This document shows, in pieces, positions 16,760 to 24,775 of a DNA stretch of 64,000 bases (positions within the stretch are counted from its first letter, which is position 1; every line of letters starts with the position of its first letter). The translations under genes were made by a program, and so were the position numbers. Source of the DNA: SIG565 sp045656145 (GTDB lineage Bacteria > Bacillota > Clostridia > Oscillospirales > Acutalibacteraceae); assembly GCA_045656145.1 (NCBI GenBank), contig JAZOQP010000037.1, positions 1 to 64,000 of the forward strand, written 5' to 3'. Under the pieces are notes generated by a model. It was given only the letters and a program-made list of their open reading frames with translations. It was not told the origin of the DNA and made no database searches.

Positions 16760-17281
16760 TTAATTTTTTACTGCCTTTTTTAAGGTTTTTATTAAGGGCG
16801 AAAAAGCTAGCAACACAAATAAAAAGTTTGCTGCACAATGGATAATATCATACGGTATACCTGCTATTATCCAAGAAAGTCCACCCGAAAAACCAAGCGT
16901 TAAAAAATAAGGTGGCGAGCAAAGAGTGCCAAAAAAGAGTCCGAAAAATGCCGCTATAATGGCATTAATAAATGGTGTGGCAAAACTCCTTGTGAGCATT
17001 ACAACAATAACTAATATTGCCCACACATAAAGATACATAACATTCCATATACCAAAGCCAAAGAAAAGCATTTCTAAAGCCACATATATGTAAACACTAT
17101 ATAACGCGCGCCAACCAAAATATGTTGTTATAACCATTATTAAAAGTGTTACGGGCTCAACATTTGCAAGCGGAGCTAATACTAACTTGCCCACAAACAT
17201 AAGCACCCCTAAAATGCTCAATAAAACATATTTAAAAAGTTGTTTTTTATGAAGCAAATCCGATTGTGTAAACTGCTTCAT
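16760..17281 (-). CDS. ECF transporter S component, probably for cobalamin or a precursor
   Basis: The 173-residue protein has five or six membrane helices, the typical size and pattern of substrate-binding S components of energy-coupling-factor transporters. It contains GKLVLAPLANVEPVTLLIMV and a C-terminal GGLSWIIAGIPYDIIHCAANF segment, a common S-component end. I chose the ATG at 17281 because GGAGG lies just upstream; this makes a 35-bp overlap with the DUF4430 gene. Specificity for cobalamin-type substrates is inferred from the riboswitch upstream and the DUF4430 partner. The shared ECF ATPases and T component are not in the window. Confidence 0.8.
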   Translation of the reverse strand: MKQFTQSDLLHKKQLFKYVLLSILGVLMFVGKLVLAPLANVEPVTLLIMVITTYFGWRALYSVYIYVALEMLFFGFGIWNVMYLYVWAILVIVVMLTRSFATPFINAIIAAFFGLFFGTLCSPPYFLTLGFSGGLSWIIAGIPYDIIHCAANFLFVLLAFSPLIKTLKKAVKN

Positions 17282-17645
17282 AATTTCCTCCATCGGTAAC
17301 GGGAATTTCATTCAATCCAACAGATGCCATTTCTTCACCCACATAGATTGCCCACCAAGCACCATCCTTATTATAATCTGCTGTGATGCCATTAATTGTG
17401 GTGTAATATCCGCTTGCATCATAGATGATAAGGTTTTCTTCTTCCAAAGCCTTCGCAAGATATTCCTCATCGGTTTTAATTGCGAATTCTTTCTCTGCCT
17501 TTGCCTCATCAACTATAGTGAATGTAATGCTCTTGCTTCCTTGTTCGGTTTCGGGTCTTGTTAAAAAGTAAGCCCCTACCGCCACAGCAATAACGAGCAC
17601 AAGAGCAACCGCCGCTATCACCGCGCCTTTTGTTTTTTTGGACAT
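17247..17645 (-). CDS. Membrane-anchored DUF4430 (transcobalamin-like) protein
   Basis: The 132-residue protein has an N-terminal anchor (about residues 8-29) and a small beta-grasp-like domain. The domain has LAKALEEENLI, then YYTTINGITADYNKDGAWWAIYVGEEM, then GLNEIPVTDGGNYEAVYTIGFAS. The TINGI...WW.IYVNGE..G...I.V.DGD.Y pattern is the DUF4430 signature, related to the C-terminal domain of transcobalamin and intrinsic factor. It is probably an extracellular cobalamin or cobinamide-binding helper for the downstream S component. AAGGAGGA precedes the ATG and can be masked by the riboswitch expression platform. Confidence 0.85.
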   Translation of the reverse strand: MSKKTKGAVIAAVALVLVIAVAVGAYFLTRPETEQGSKSITFTIVDEAKAEKEFAIKTDEEYLAKALEEENLIIYDASGYYTTINGITADYNKDGAWWAIYVGEEMASVGLNEIPVTDGGNYEAVYTIGFAS

Positions 17646-17652
17646 AAAAAAG

Positions 17653-17950
17653 TCCTCCTTATATGGTATTACTAAATAGCCGATACAAAGAGGATACTAT
17701 ACTTTATTTTAACTTCGTATACCGCCAAAGATAAACCTTCATACAGCAACCAATTACTCGTGGTGCTTTGTACCTGCACTGTAAAGCAAGTCTTCCGACT
17801 TAGAGTCAACGCACCGCTTTGCCTTCCCAATTTCTCAGTGGCTTAAATAAAACGGCGCTCATCATCACGGCGACGAGTTCGTTGGGGATTTTCACCCATA
17901 TTCCTTATTAAACCGCTCATTACAAGCAGTACTTCACAGCCTTTATTTAG
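17653..17950 (-). ncRNA. Cobalamin riboswitch with expression platform
   Basis: Read on the minus strand, the leader has the conserved cobalamin aptamer blocks: GGGTGAAAATCCCC (17897-17884), GCCACTGAGAAATTGGGAAGGC (17842-17821, given here only as GCCACTG plus GGGAAGGC), and the B12 box AGTCGGAAGACTTGC (17800-17786). The aptamer spans roughly 17720-17950 and the rest is the expression platform. TCCTCTTT (17694-17687) can pair with the ribosome site AAGGAGGA (17660-17653). TACAAAG just after the B12 box (17772-17766) can pair instead with CTTTGTA (17690-17684). The platform therefore appears to control translation of the DUF4430-ECF operon. Confidence 0.92.
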
Positions 17951-17966
17951 CAGTAATATTTTATCA

Positions 17967-18530
17967 TTAAAGGGAGTCTATGTCAAGCACCGTGGTGTTA
18001 AGCAAGGAAGCATCCTTCTCATTATGTGATACACAAATTAAGATTTTTCCTGCTGTTTTTTCGTTTATAAAACGGGCGGCTTTTTCTATATTTTCGGTGT
18101 CAAGACCCGTAAAAGCCTCATCTAAAATATAAATATCGGCCTCAATTGATAACGCCCTCGCAATAGCCACTCTTCTTGCCATTCCACCCGAAAGCTCGGC
18201 GGGATAGAGATTTACCGCTTCAAAAAGGCCTAATTTATCAAGCGAATCTAAAACAATTTCTTCATCTGCAAACAAAGTCAGATTTTCTTTTACTGTTTTG
18301 AAAGGCAAAAGCCTATCCTCTTGGAAAACAACCGAAACCTTAGCGCCATTTAGGTTTATTTCGCCTTCATTTGCCTTTTCCAAGCCTAAAATTAAACGCA
18401 AAAGCGTTGTTTTCCCAACTCCCGATTCTCCGCGCAATATAATACGCTCACCTTTGTTTACCTTTAAATTAAGGTTATTAAAAATTTTATTTTCTCCATA
18501 GGAAAAGGAAAGATTTTTAATTTCTATCAA
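17967..18530 (-). CDS. ABC importer ATPase, SsuB/TauB type
   Basis: This small 187-residue ATPase has Walker A GESGVGKTTLL, Q-loop VVFQEDRLLPFKTV, signature LSGGMARRVAIARAL, Walker B IYILDEAFTGLD and switch His in CVSHNEKD. The start is a TTG at 18530 (GGAGAG upstream); its TTGA overlaps the permease stop, the usual sign of coupled translation, and gives the standard MIEIKNLSFSYG beginning. A further TTG six codons upstream is possible. It is shorter than typical SsuB (about 240), ending soon after the H-loop. The operon's substrate is unknown; sulfonate, thiamine-precursor or nitrate-type ligands are the usual ones. Confidence 0.85.
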   Translation of the reverse strand: MIEIKNLSFSYGENKIFNNLNLKVNKGERIILRGESGVGKTTLLRLILGLEKANEGEINLNGAKVSVVFQEDRLLPFKTVKENLTLFADEEIVLDSLDKLGLFEAVNLYPAELSGGMARRVAIARALSIEADIYILDEAFTGLDTENIEKAARFINEKTAGKILICVSHNEKDASLLNTTVLDIDSL

Positions 18531-19276
18531 AATTTTCTCTCCTTCCAAAATATTTTCAAAATATTTTCCAAAATTAAGCTTAAAATTATAACGGTGAAGG
18601 TAACAGCAAAAACCTGCTCATAATCAATTGATTGCTTAGCTCCCGATAAGAGCGCACCAAGGCTTCCAGAGGGGTTGCAAATAACCTCTGCCGCAATGCC
18701 CGATTTCCAAGCAATTCCAAGGCCTGTTAAAGCCGCTTCGCGAAGAAATGGCATAACAGAGGGTATTTTAATGTTTTTTAGAATTCCCAAGGAATTCATT
18801 CCAAAAACTAAAGCCATCTCAACATTCTTTTTATCAACGCTTGATAATCCCGCATCAATATGGCTTTTTATAATGGGGAAAACCATTAAAAATGAAATGA
18901 ACGGCGGCAAAACCGATGTGGGCACCCAAAGCCACGCCACCACTATAAATGCCGCAACAGGCACCGAACGAATAATATGAAATATAGGCGCAGAAAAATG
19001 CTTAAAAAGGCCTGAATATGCCGCTAAAACACCGCACACACTACCCAGCACCAATGCCGATAAAAAGCCTGCAGCAATATGCAAAAGCGATGTTCCAACA
19101 GCGCTCCAAAACAAAGGCTTTGATAAATTTTCTATAAAAGCCTCCAGAGTATCAAGCGGTAGCGGTATTTTCAAAAGCAAATTCCTATTTGCCAAAGCAC
19201 CCAAAAAGTGCCACACTAAAACCCATATTAAAACAGAGCCTGCCACTAGGGCAGGCTTTTTAAGTTTATTTTTCAT
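18527..19276 (-). CDS. ABC importer permease, SsuC/TauC type
   Basis: The 249-residue protein has about six membrane helices and the cytoplasmic EAA loop (EMALVFGMNSLGILKNIKIPSVMPFLREAALTGLGIAWKSG is the region; key part EMALVFGMN...IKIPSVMP). WLWVPTSVLPPFISFLMVFPI is typical of the family. I chose the ATG at 19276 (GGGAGAAG upstream), which overlaps the end of the binding-protein gene by 11 bp. Together with its neighbours it forms a complete binding protein-permease-ATPase importer. Confidence 0.86.
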   Translation of the reverse strand: MKNKLKKPALVAGSVLIWVLVWHFLGALANRNLLLKIPLPLDTLEAFIENLSKPLFWSAVGTSLLHIAAGFLSALVLGSVCGVLAAYSGLFKHFSAPIFHIIRSVPVAAFIVVAWLWVPTSVLPPFISFLMVFPIIKSHIDAGLSSVDKKNVEMALVFGMNSLGILKNIKIPSVMPFLREAALTGLGIAWKSGIAAEVICNPSGSLGALLSGAKQSIDYEQVFAVTFTVIILSLILENILKIFWKERKF

Positions 19277-20255
19277 ACCAAAAATCTTCTCCCGGAAGTT
19301 TTCCGCCAACTGATTTTGCATCGGCTGAGAACATAACATTTAAGAAGCCTGATAATTTAGTTTTCATATCATTTCCGTCAATATAGCAAAGGCCAACATA
19401 AGGTAAAGCGGCTTTTGCAACGGCGGCTTTTGCAACAATAGCATACTTTTCGCAAAGATTAGCAGTTGTTTCGGCTTCATTCTGAGCCTTTTCGATAGAA
19501 GCTTTATAATCTACTAAAAAGTTTTCTACTGCTTTGGGATTTGCCTCTAAAAACTCGGTTCTAACAATTACGCAACCCTGCATTAAAGCACTCTCGTTAT
19601 CAATTTTCTCCCACTCTTCAGTAAGATTTAAAGCAAGTTTAGAGCCCGCATATTTCATAGTAATAGAGGTGGCTACCGGCTGAGGAGAAATAATAACTGC
19701 TTCAGGCTCAGTTGCCCAAACGCCAACAAGCTCAGTACCTTCTGCTTTGTATTCAATTTGAAGATCTGTATCCTTATTAATACCGTTTTTCTCCAAAATG
19801 TAATTGATGATATATTCGGGGTTAGAACCCTGACCTGTTGCATACACCTTTTTACCCTTAAGGTCTGCAATAGAAGCAATTTCGGTGCCCTTATTTGTAA
19901 CAACATATAAAACACCGAGGGTGTTTACGGCCAAAACCTTAACGCCGCCATTAGTCTTATTATAAAGAGTTGCGGCAAGGTTAGTGGGAACGGCGGCAAT
20001 ATCGGCTTCCTTATTGGAAATCTTAGAAACGATTTCGGTAGGAGCAGCTACGGCCGAAAATTTATAATTTTCTTTTCCTCCGCCATTTGCTGCAAATTCC
20101 ATTAAATTAACAGCGCCAATACCCGTGGGGCCTGTTAGAACAAAAACATTAATATCTGTTTTTGCTTCTTCTACTTTAGGCGGTTCGGCTGTACCACACG
20201 CACAAACCGAAAACATAAGCAAAACTGCTAAGAATAAACTTACTACTTTTTTCAT
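19266..20255 (-). CDS. ABC substrate-binding lipoprotein, NMT1/THI5-like
   Basis: The 329-residue lipoprotein has a signal peptide with lipobox VCAC (Cys20) and a periplasmic-binding-protein type 2 fold of the SsuA/NMT1 group. Visible: VLTGPTGIGAVNLMEFA, a PTEIVSKISNKEADIAAVPTN loop, IASIADLKGKKVYATGQGS, and EANPKAVENFL. The ATG at 20255 follows AGGTGA; a GTG three codons earlier is less likely. The operon order is binding protein, permease, ATPase. The TGPTG.G motif and the 'PEYIINYIL' loop occur in many uncharacterised Clostridia homologues, so the ligand stays open. Confidence 0.85.
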   Translation of the reverse strand: MKKVVSLFLAVLLMFSVCACGTAEPPKVEEAKTDINVFVLTGPTGIGAVNLMEFAANGGGKENYKFSAVAAPTEIVSKISNKEADIAAVPTNLAATLYNKTNGGVKVLAVNTLGVLYVVTNKGTEIASIADLKGKKVYATGQGSNPEYIINYILEKNGINKDTDLQIEYKAEGTELVGVWATEPEAVIISPQPVATSITMKYAGSKLALNLTEEWEKIDNESALMQGCVIVRTEFLEANPKAVENFLVDYKASIEKAQNEAETTANLCEKYAIVAKAAVAKAALPYVGLCYIDGNDMKTKLSGFLNVMFSADAKSVGGKLPGEDFWYEK

Positions 20256-20293
20256 TTTGATCACCTGATTGCTAAAATTTTAACTATATTTAG

Positions 20294-20320
20294 TTTATAC
20301 CTTTTTTTTCGCTTTGTCAA
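20294..20320 (-). promoter_or_regulatory. Promoter of the ABC importer operon
   Basis: Minus-strand TTGACA (20320-20315) and TATAAA (20299-20294), with a rather short 15-bp spacer containing an A-run. Confidence 0.5.
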
Positions 20321-20419
20321 TAAATAAGGATACAAATATTTTAATAATTTTGAATTTTATTATAGTAATTTTAGGTAACCTGTGATATATTAAAAGAAAG
20401 ATTTTAAGGAGGGCAAAAA

Positions 20420-20795
20420 ATGACAATCAAAAAAAGAAAAGACTCTTTTTTCGGACTCCATTTTGATTTCCACGCTAAACTAGAAAATGATAACTGTGTT
20501 CTTGGCGAAAATCTTAAAGAAGAGGATATAAGAACTATTTGCCGCGAGGTAAAGCCTGATTTTATCCAAATTGACTGCAAGGGACATCCCGGTTTTGCTT
20601 CATATCCATCGAAGCTTGGCAACGCTATGCCGAATTTCAAAAAAGATACCCTAGCCCTCTGGCGAAAGGTTACCGAAGAAGAAGGCAATTTGGCAACCTG
20701 AAGGTAAGGAACTCGAAATTTTAGAAGAAAACGGCGTTTATAAAATTAAACTCCCGGCCCTTCATATTCACGAAATTGTTGAACTCGAGTTTTAA
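20420..20795 (+). pseudogene. Gutted alpha-L-fucosidase-like (GH29-type) gene
   Basis: From the ATG at 20420 (AAGGAGGG upstream) about 88 codons match the N-terminus of large GH29-like proteins (DSFFGLHFDFHAKLEND; DFIQIDCKGHPGFASYP; WRKVTEEEG). The frame then stops at 20701. Around base 20685 a different frame takes over, reading KAIWQPEGKELEILEENG...LPALHIHEIVELEF and ending at 20795; this looks like the C-terminal beta-sandwich end of the same family. The middle of the protein, including the catalytic barrel, is absent. I infer one internal deletion that also shifted the frame. A terminator still follows. Confidence 0.75.
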
Positions 20796-20800
20796 AAACA

Positions 20801-20829
20801 AACCCCGTAGTGAATTACACTACGGGGTT
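20801..20829. terminator. Hairpin between the pseudogene and the ROK gene
   Basis: A 12-bp stem (AACCCCGTAGTG 20801-20812 with CACTACGGGGTT 20818-20829) has a 5-nt loop. A/T-rich flanks on both sides suit termination from either direction; it is the likely end of the nagA-ROK operon. Confidence 0.75.
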
Positions 20830-20838
20830 TAAAATTTA

Positions 20839-22215
20839 CTATTTAATTTCAGGAAGACTTGCCGCCGCTACCGACTGACCAACTCTTCTTGCCTTTTCAT
20901 CGGGAATATGAAGTTTGCATTTTTTGCTGAGTTCCGGAAACTCGGTATCTATAACCTCCTGAGCCTTGCTGAGAAGGATTTCTCCACCCTCTCCCGAGGT
21001 TACACGACCCATAATGAGAACATGTTTAATATCATAAAATTCGCTATAATATGCAATTGTATAACCAAAGTATACACCGATAGTAGCATATATATCCTTA
21101 GCTCTATCATCGCCCTCTTTCATAAGAGCCTGCACAACCTTTAGTTTTTCGGCGGGAGAAAGGCTCTCCTCAAGCTCAATGCCGGCTTTGGGCGCTAATT
21201 TTATAACGGCATCCTGTGAGAAATATTTGCAGCCAACGCCATAATCGCCCGACCATTCATCAACCATTGCGCCATCGTTATAATCGGCAGGAGCGAAGGC
21301 AAGTTCATTAAGCCAACCTGTGATATTGCCGTCTAAATCAACATAACCTGCCGCTTCGGAAGTGCCCATAGCAATACCGAGAATTCCTGTATCCTCAAGG
21401 CTCATAGCGCCCGCTAAAGCCGTAACATCGCCATCATTAGCAACGGTTAAAGGAATATTTTCGCCAATTTCACGAGCAACATCAATATAAATATTTTTAA
21501 CGGTTTTCTCATAATCTTCTTCGCTTACCTTCTGGAAGAGAGATGCCATCATAGCCTGATTATCAACATAAATACCGGCACTTGAAACACCAATAGCATC
21601 AACGCGCGGCATATGAGAAGCGGCGGTTTTCATAGCCTCAAGAATTCCGTTATAGTGATACATAGGATCAGCTGTGATTTTAGGGAACCAAACAACCTCT
21701 TCACTATAAACGCTCTCGCCATTAATAACGGCGCTAACCTTTCTATCCGAACCGCCTGCATCAAAACCAATGCGGCAACCATCTAAATGGCGTCCAAGCG
21801 GAGCTGCTGAAGAAACATTTTTAGGAGCATCCTCGAATTTTACATTCTCAACCACAAATTCTTCTTGATAAACCTTAGACATGGTAACAGCATCATATTC
21901 GAGTCTGCCGCCAACACGGAAGGTATCCTTAATATAATCGGCAATAAGGGAGCTTCCCGCAATTATAATCTTATAACCGCCAACTGCCCAAAGAAGAGTT
22001 TTAACAATTCTCTCAACAAACTTAAAGTTCTCTTCATCATGGCCTGTGCCATCCTTAAAAACGCGGGTTTTATAGGTTTCGGTGTAACCCTTATTTCTAA
22101 CAACTCCTATAATGATATCCTGGCCATCCTCTTTTGTTGCCTCGCGCATTTCACGAACAGCAAGCGACATAGGCTGAAATTCAGGCTCTAATTTTGCAAT
22201 AATTTTAGCATTCAT
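20839..22215 (-). CDS. ROK-family sugar kinase with N-terminal extension
   Basis: The 458-residue protein holds a ROK/actin-fold kinase core from about residue 145: GFDAGGSDRKVSAVINGE (phosphate-1 loop), VDAIGVSSAGI, LTVANDGDVTALAGAM with catalytic Asp, and GIAMGTSEAAGYVD. The first 140 residues are an extra domain (FQPMSLAVREMRE; GQDIIIGVVRNKGYTETYKT) absent from classical ROK kinases of about 300 residues. Its start codon overlaps the end of nagA by 11 bp, so it is translated with it. The likely job is phosphorylation of GlcNAc, GlcN or a related hexose feeding nagA. The usual zinc motif CxCGxxGC of ROK proteins is not seen. Confidence 0.8.
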   Translation of the reverse strand: MNAKIIAKLEPEFQPMSLAVREMREATKEDGQDIIIGVVRNKGYTETYKTRVFKDGTGHDEENFKFVERIVKTLLWAVGGYKIIIAGSSLIADYIKDTFRVGGRLEYDAVTMSKVYQEEFVVENVKFEDAPKNVSSAAPLGRHLDGCRIGFDAGGSDRKVSAVINGESVYSEEVVWFPKITADPMYHYNGILEAMKTAASHMPRVDAIGVSSAGIYVDNQAMMASLFQKVSEEDYEKTVKNIYIDVAREIGENIPLTVANDGDVTALAGAMSLEDTGILGIAMGTSEAAGYVDLDGNITGWLNELAFAPADYNDGAMVDEWSGDYGVGCKYFSQDAVIKLAPKAGIELEESLSPAEKLKVVQALMKEGDDRAKDIYATIGVYFGYTIAYYSEFYDIKHVLIMGRVTSGEGGEILLSKAQEVIDTEFPELSKKCKLHIPDEKARRVGQSVAAASLPEIK

Positions 22216-23353
22216 ATTTAATTTCTCCTCCGATTATTGTTTTCATAACATTAAATTCCTCATCCGCAATGATTATATCGGCATCCTTGCCAACTTCCAA
22301 AGAACCCTTTTTATCTGCAACGCCGATAGCATTTGCGGGGTTTAATGAAGCACCATTTACACACTCATAAAGCGGGATATTCGAATTTTTATAAACATTG
22401 TTTACACCCTTGTTAAGACCTAAAACACTTCCTGCAACGGTGCCATCCTCAAGGCGACAAACTATATCGCGGTAAACAATTTTATTTCCACCCAAGGTGT
22501 ATTCCCCAAAGGGTAAACCGCCCGCAGGCAAGCAATCGGTTATAAACACAAGGTTTCTTCCCTTAAGTTTCCAAAGAATATCATAAAACGCGGGAGAAAC
22601 ATGGAATGTATCGGCGATAAGCTCGGTTGTAACACAGCTATCCAAAGCGGCGGTTACAACACCCGGGGCTCTGTGAGATAAAGGTGTCATAGCATTAAAT
22701 AAGTGTGTTACATGCTTCACACCTGCCGCAACACCCGCCTTAGCAGTTTCATAATCGGCTGAGGTATGACCCATCGATACAACCACATCGGTATCCCTTA
22801 CCATCTCGCGAATGGCAGCAAAATCCTCAGTATCGGTTTCGGGGGCAAGTGTTATTATCTTAATAATATCGGCATACTCTTTAACAAACTTTGCATCAGG
22901 CTTTAAGATGAATTTCGGGTCCTGAGCGCCCTTTTTGGCTTCACTTATAAACGGACCCTCGGCATGAACACCTAAAATCTGCGAGCCATCCCAATTTTTG
23001 CTCTCTTCTTTTAAATCTCTGCAAACTTCAAGCGCCTTTTTAATAACCTCCATAGAAACGGTCATTGTGGTTGGAAGATAACCGGTTACACCGTTTTTAA
23101 GAAGGCCTTTTGATATAACGCGAATGCTCTGCTCTTCCCCATCGCAAACATCTTTTCCTAAATATCCATGGATATGAATATCAATAAGACCTGGGGCAAC
23201 AAAATTTCCCTTTGCATCAATAATCTCGACATCCTTGGGTAAATTTTTTGCATCAATAACGCCCTCGATTTTATCGGTATAAAGTAAAGCCGCGTTTTCA
23301 ACAACTCGGTCTTTAAGAATTATTTTACCATTAATTATAGCTTTCATAAACAT
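22205..23353 (-). CDS. nagA: N-acetylglucosamine-6-phosphate deacetylase
   Basis: The 382-residue amidohydrolase removes acetate from GlcNAc-6-phosphate in amino-sugar breakdown and cell-wall recycling. Present: LIDIHIHGYLGKD, the metal Glu in GVHAEGPFI, GHTSADYETAKAGVAAG with a metal His, VTHLFNAMTPL with the next His, and the catalytic Asp in FITDCLPAGG. Start: ATG at 23353 with AGGAG six bases upstream, not the TTG at 23359. NagB is not in the window. The operon includes the ROK kinase and is preceded by its own promoter. Confidence 0.94.
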   Translation of the reverse strand: MFMKAIINGKIILKDRVVENAALLYTDKIEGVIDAKNLPKDVEIIDAKGNFVAPGLIDIHIHGYLGKDVCDGEEQSIRVISKGLLKNGVTGYLPTTMTVSMEVIKKALEVCRDLKEESKNWDGSQILGVHAEGPFISEAKKGAQDPKFILKPDAKFVKEYADIIKIITLAPETDTEDFAAIREMVRDTDVVVSMGHTSADYETAKAGVAAGVKHVTHLFNAMTPLSHRAPGVVTAALDSCVTTELIADTFHVSPAFYDILWKLKGRNLVFITDCLPAGGLPFGEYTLGGNKIVYRDIVCRLEDGTVAGSVLGLNKGVNNVYKNSNIPLYECVNGASLNPANAIGVADKKGSLEVGKDADIIIADEEFNVMKTIIGGEIKYEC

Positions 23354-23370
23354 TGTCAACTCCTGTTTAC

Positions 23371-23399
23371 ATTATATCAAAAAAACCGCTTTAAATCAA
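23371..23399 (-). promoter_or_regulatory. Promoter of nagA-ROK operon
   Basis: Minus-strand TTGATT (23399-23394) and TATAAT (23376-23371) with a 17-bp spacer; the -35 covers the stop codon of the PfkB-AraC gene, so the operon can be expressed apart from its probable regulator. Confidence 0.75.
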
Positions 23400-24634
23400 T
23401 GTTTTTGCGACTTAAATTCTAACATTTCGCCATTTTTTCTGTAAATATTCGGCGAAACGCCATAAAGCGCTTTGAATTTATTCCTGAAGAAACTCTCATT
23501 ATCATAACCCACAACCTTGATGATTTCCTGAACCGAAAATCTTGTTCCCAAAAGCATCTTGGCTGCAAGCTCGCAGCGCTTTTCCTGAAGGAGTTTTATA
23601 AAGGAAATTCCAAGCGTTGTTTTTATAAGCTCCCCTGTGTAAACCTCGCTATAGCCTAAAAATTTAGATAATTCCTTAATATTAGCCGACTGAATATTGT
23701 TTTCAATATATTCATTAACCTTTCTCTGCAAGCGGAGAGTGCGGTCATTCTCCTCGGAAACACATTCCTCTAATGCATTTATATTTGCAATTACCTGCTT
23801 TTCAGAGGGAATTTCGGTTATTCTTGCATTCGTTGCCGCGGCGGAAGAATAGCGAAGGGTAAGATTTATTGGCCTCTCCCTTGATATATTTGAAATGAAA
23901 TAACCAACAAAGGCCTCGGCGCAAATCCTTGGAGCATTTTGAGAAAAGGTAAAAGATGGTTGAAAAATTGTTTCATTCTTTGCAATATACAAATACCCGC
24001 TGCTATCAAAATTAATCACAACGCGCAGATTAGGATATTTAGATTTAAAAAATTTAACTATATCATCCTTTTCGCTCAGGTCATACATCGCCTTTACCTG
24101 CTGCCTGCTTAGGAAAAGATAATCGGCCTTTTCAAAATATTGCGGATTTTTTCCTAGCGCAAAATAAAACACCTTAACGCCCTTTAGTTTTGCGCGATCG
24201 ATTAAATATTTGAAATTGCTGAGCGAATTATCAACAATTATGTAATCGGCTTGAGAAAGGCGAGCTAAAACTGTATCTATAAATTCCTTGCTGATTTCAC
24301 TTGCCACACCCGAAGAAAAAAACCTTTTAATATTGCCTAAATTATCCTTAAAGTTCATGTGATAAGCAGTGCTTCCCTCAACCATTCTTATATAGGTTGT
24401 GTCGACGCCTATGGAAGAAAGCTTTTGAGATAAAATTTGCCCATCATTTCCAATATAACCCGCATGATAAATATGAGAAGCTCCCGAGCGCGCAAGCGCC
24501 AAGGAAATGCCATAGCCTCTTCCGCCGGGAGTTACATTTGAAGAAGAAATGGGTATGTTATTTTCAGAGAAATTTAAACTATTAACCGAAAAAATGCGCT
24601 CAATAAAAAGCGGTGCGAAATTAATAATTTTCAT
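23396..24634 (-). CDS. Fusion regulator: PfkB sugar-kinase-like domain plus AraC DNA-binding domain
   Basis: This 412-residue protein joins two folds. Residues about 1-300 look like a PfkB/ribokinase-family sugar kinase: VTPGGRGYGISLALARSGA (sugar-binding GG.g.N.A...a.LG region), YIGNDGQILSQKL, GVDTTYI. In place of the family's catalytic DTTGAGDAF loop it reads NAPRICAEAFVGYF, so the anion hole and catalytic Asp appear lost. Residues about 305-405 are a complete AraC helix-turn-helix pair (ANIKELSKFLGYSEVYTGELIKTTLG; KVVGYDNESFFRNKFKALYGVSPNIYRKN). The kinase part probably senses a sugar or sugar phosphate. Lying just upstream of nagA-ROK, it is the likely regulator of that operon. Confidence 0.85.
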   Translation of the reverse strand: MKIINFAPLFIERIFSVNSLNFSENNIPISSSNVTPGGRGYGISLALARSGASHIYHAGYIGNDGQILSQKLSSIGVDTTYIRMVEGSTAYHMNFKDNLGNIKRFFSSGVASEISKEFIDTVLARLSQADYIIVDNSLSNFKYLIDRAKLKGVKVFYFALGKNPQYFEKADYLFLSRQQVKAMYDLSEKDDIVKFFKSKYPNLRVVINFDSSGYLYIAKNETIFQPSFTFSQNAPRICAEAFVGYFISNISRERPINLTLRYSSAAATNARITEIPSEKQVIANINALEECVSEENDRTLRLQRKVNEYIENNIQSANIKELSKFLGYSEVYTGELIKTTLGISFIKLLQEKRCELAAKMLLGTRFSVQEIIKVVGYDNESFFRNKFKALYGVSPNIYRKNGEMLEFKSQKH

Positions 24635-24670
24635 AGATTTATCCCTTTTTCAAGATTTATTACTTTTTAA

Positions 24671-24699
24671 ATTGTAAGGGATAAAAAATGGTTTGTCAA
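24671..24699 (-). promoter_or_regulatory. Promoter of the PfkB-AraC gene
   Basis: Minus-strand TTGACA (24699-24694) and TACAAT (24676-24671), 17-bp spacer. Confidence 0.7.
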
Positions 24700-24775
24700 T
24701 AGAAAACCTTAAAATAGAGTGTAAAAACACAACGAAAAACAATATTGCCTTATTAAATAAAATAAATGGCCGATA

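Noticed and set aside
16783..16822. Lipoprotein start context for the ECF S component at the longer upstream start (17311)
   Set aside because: The GGAGG ribosome site points to the ATG at 17281; the longer frame would overlap the DUF4430 gene further without added conserved sequence.
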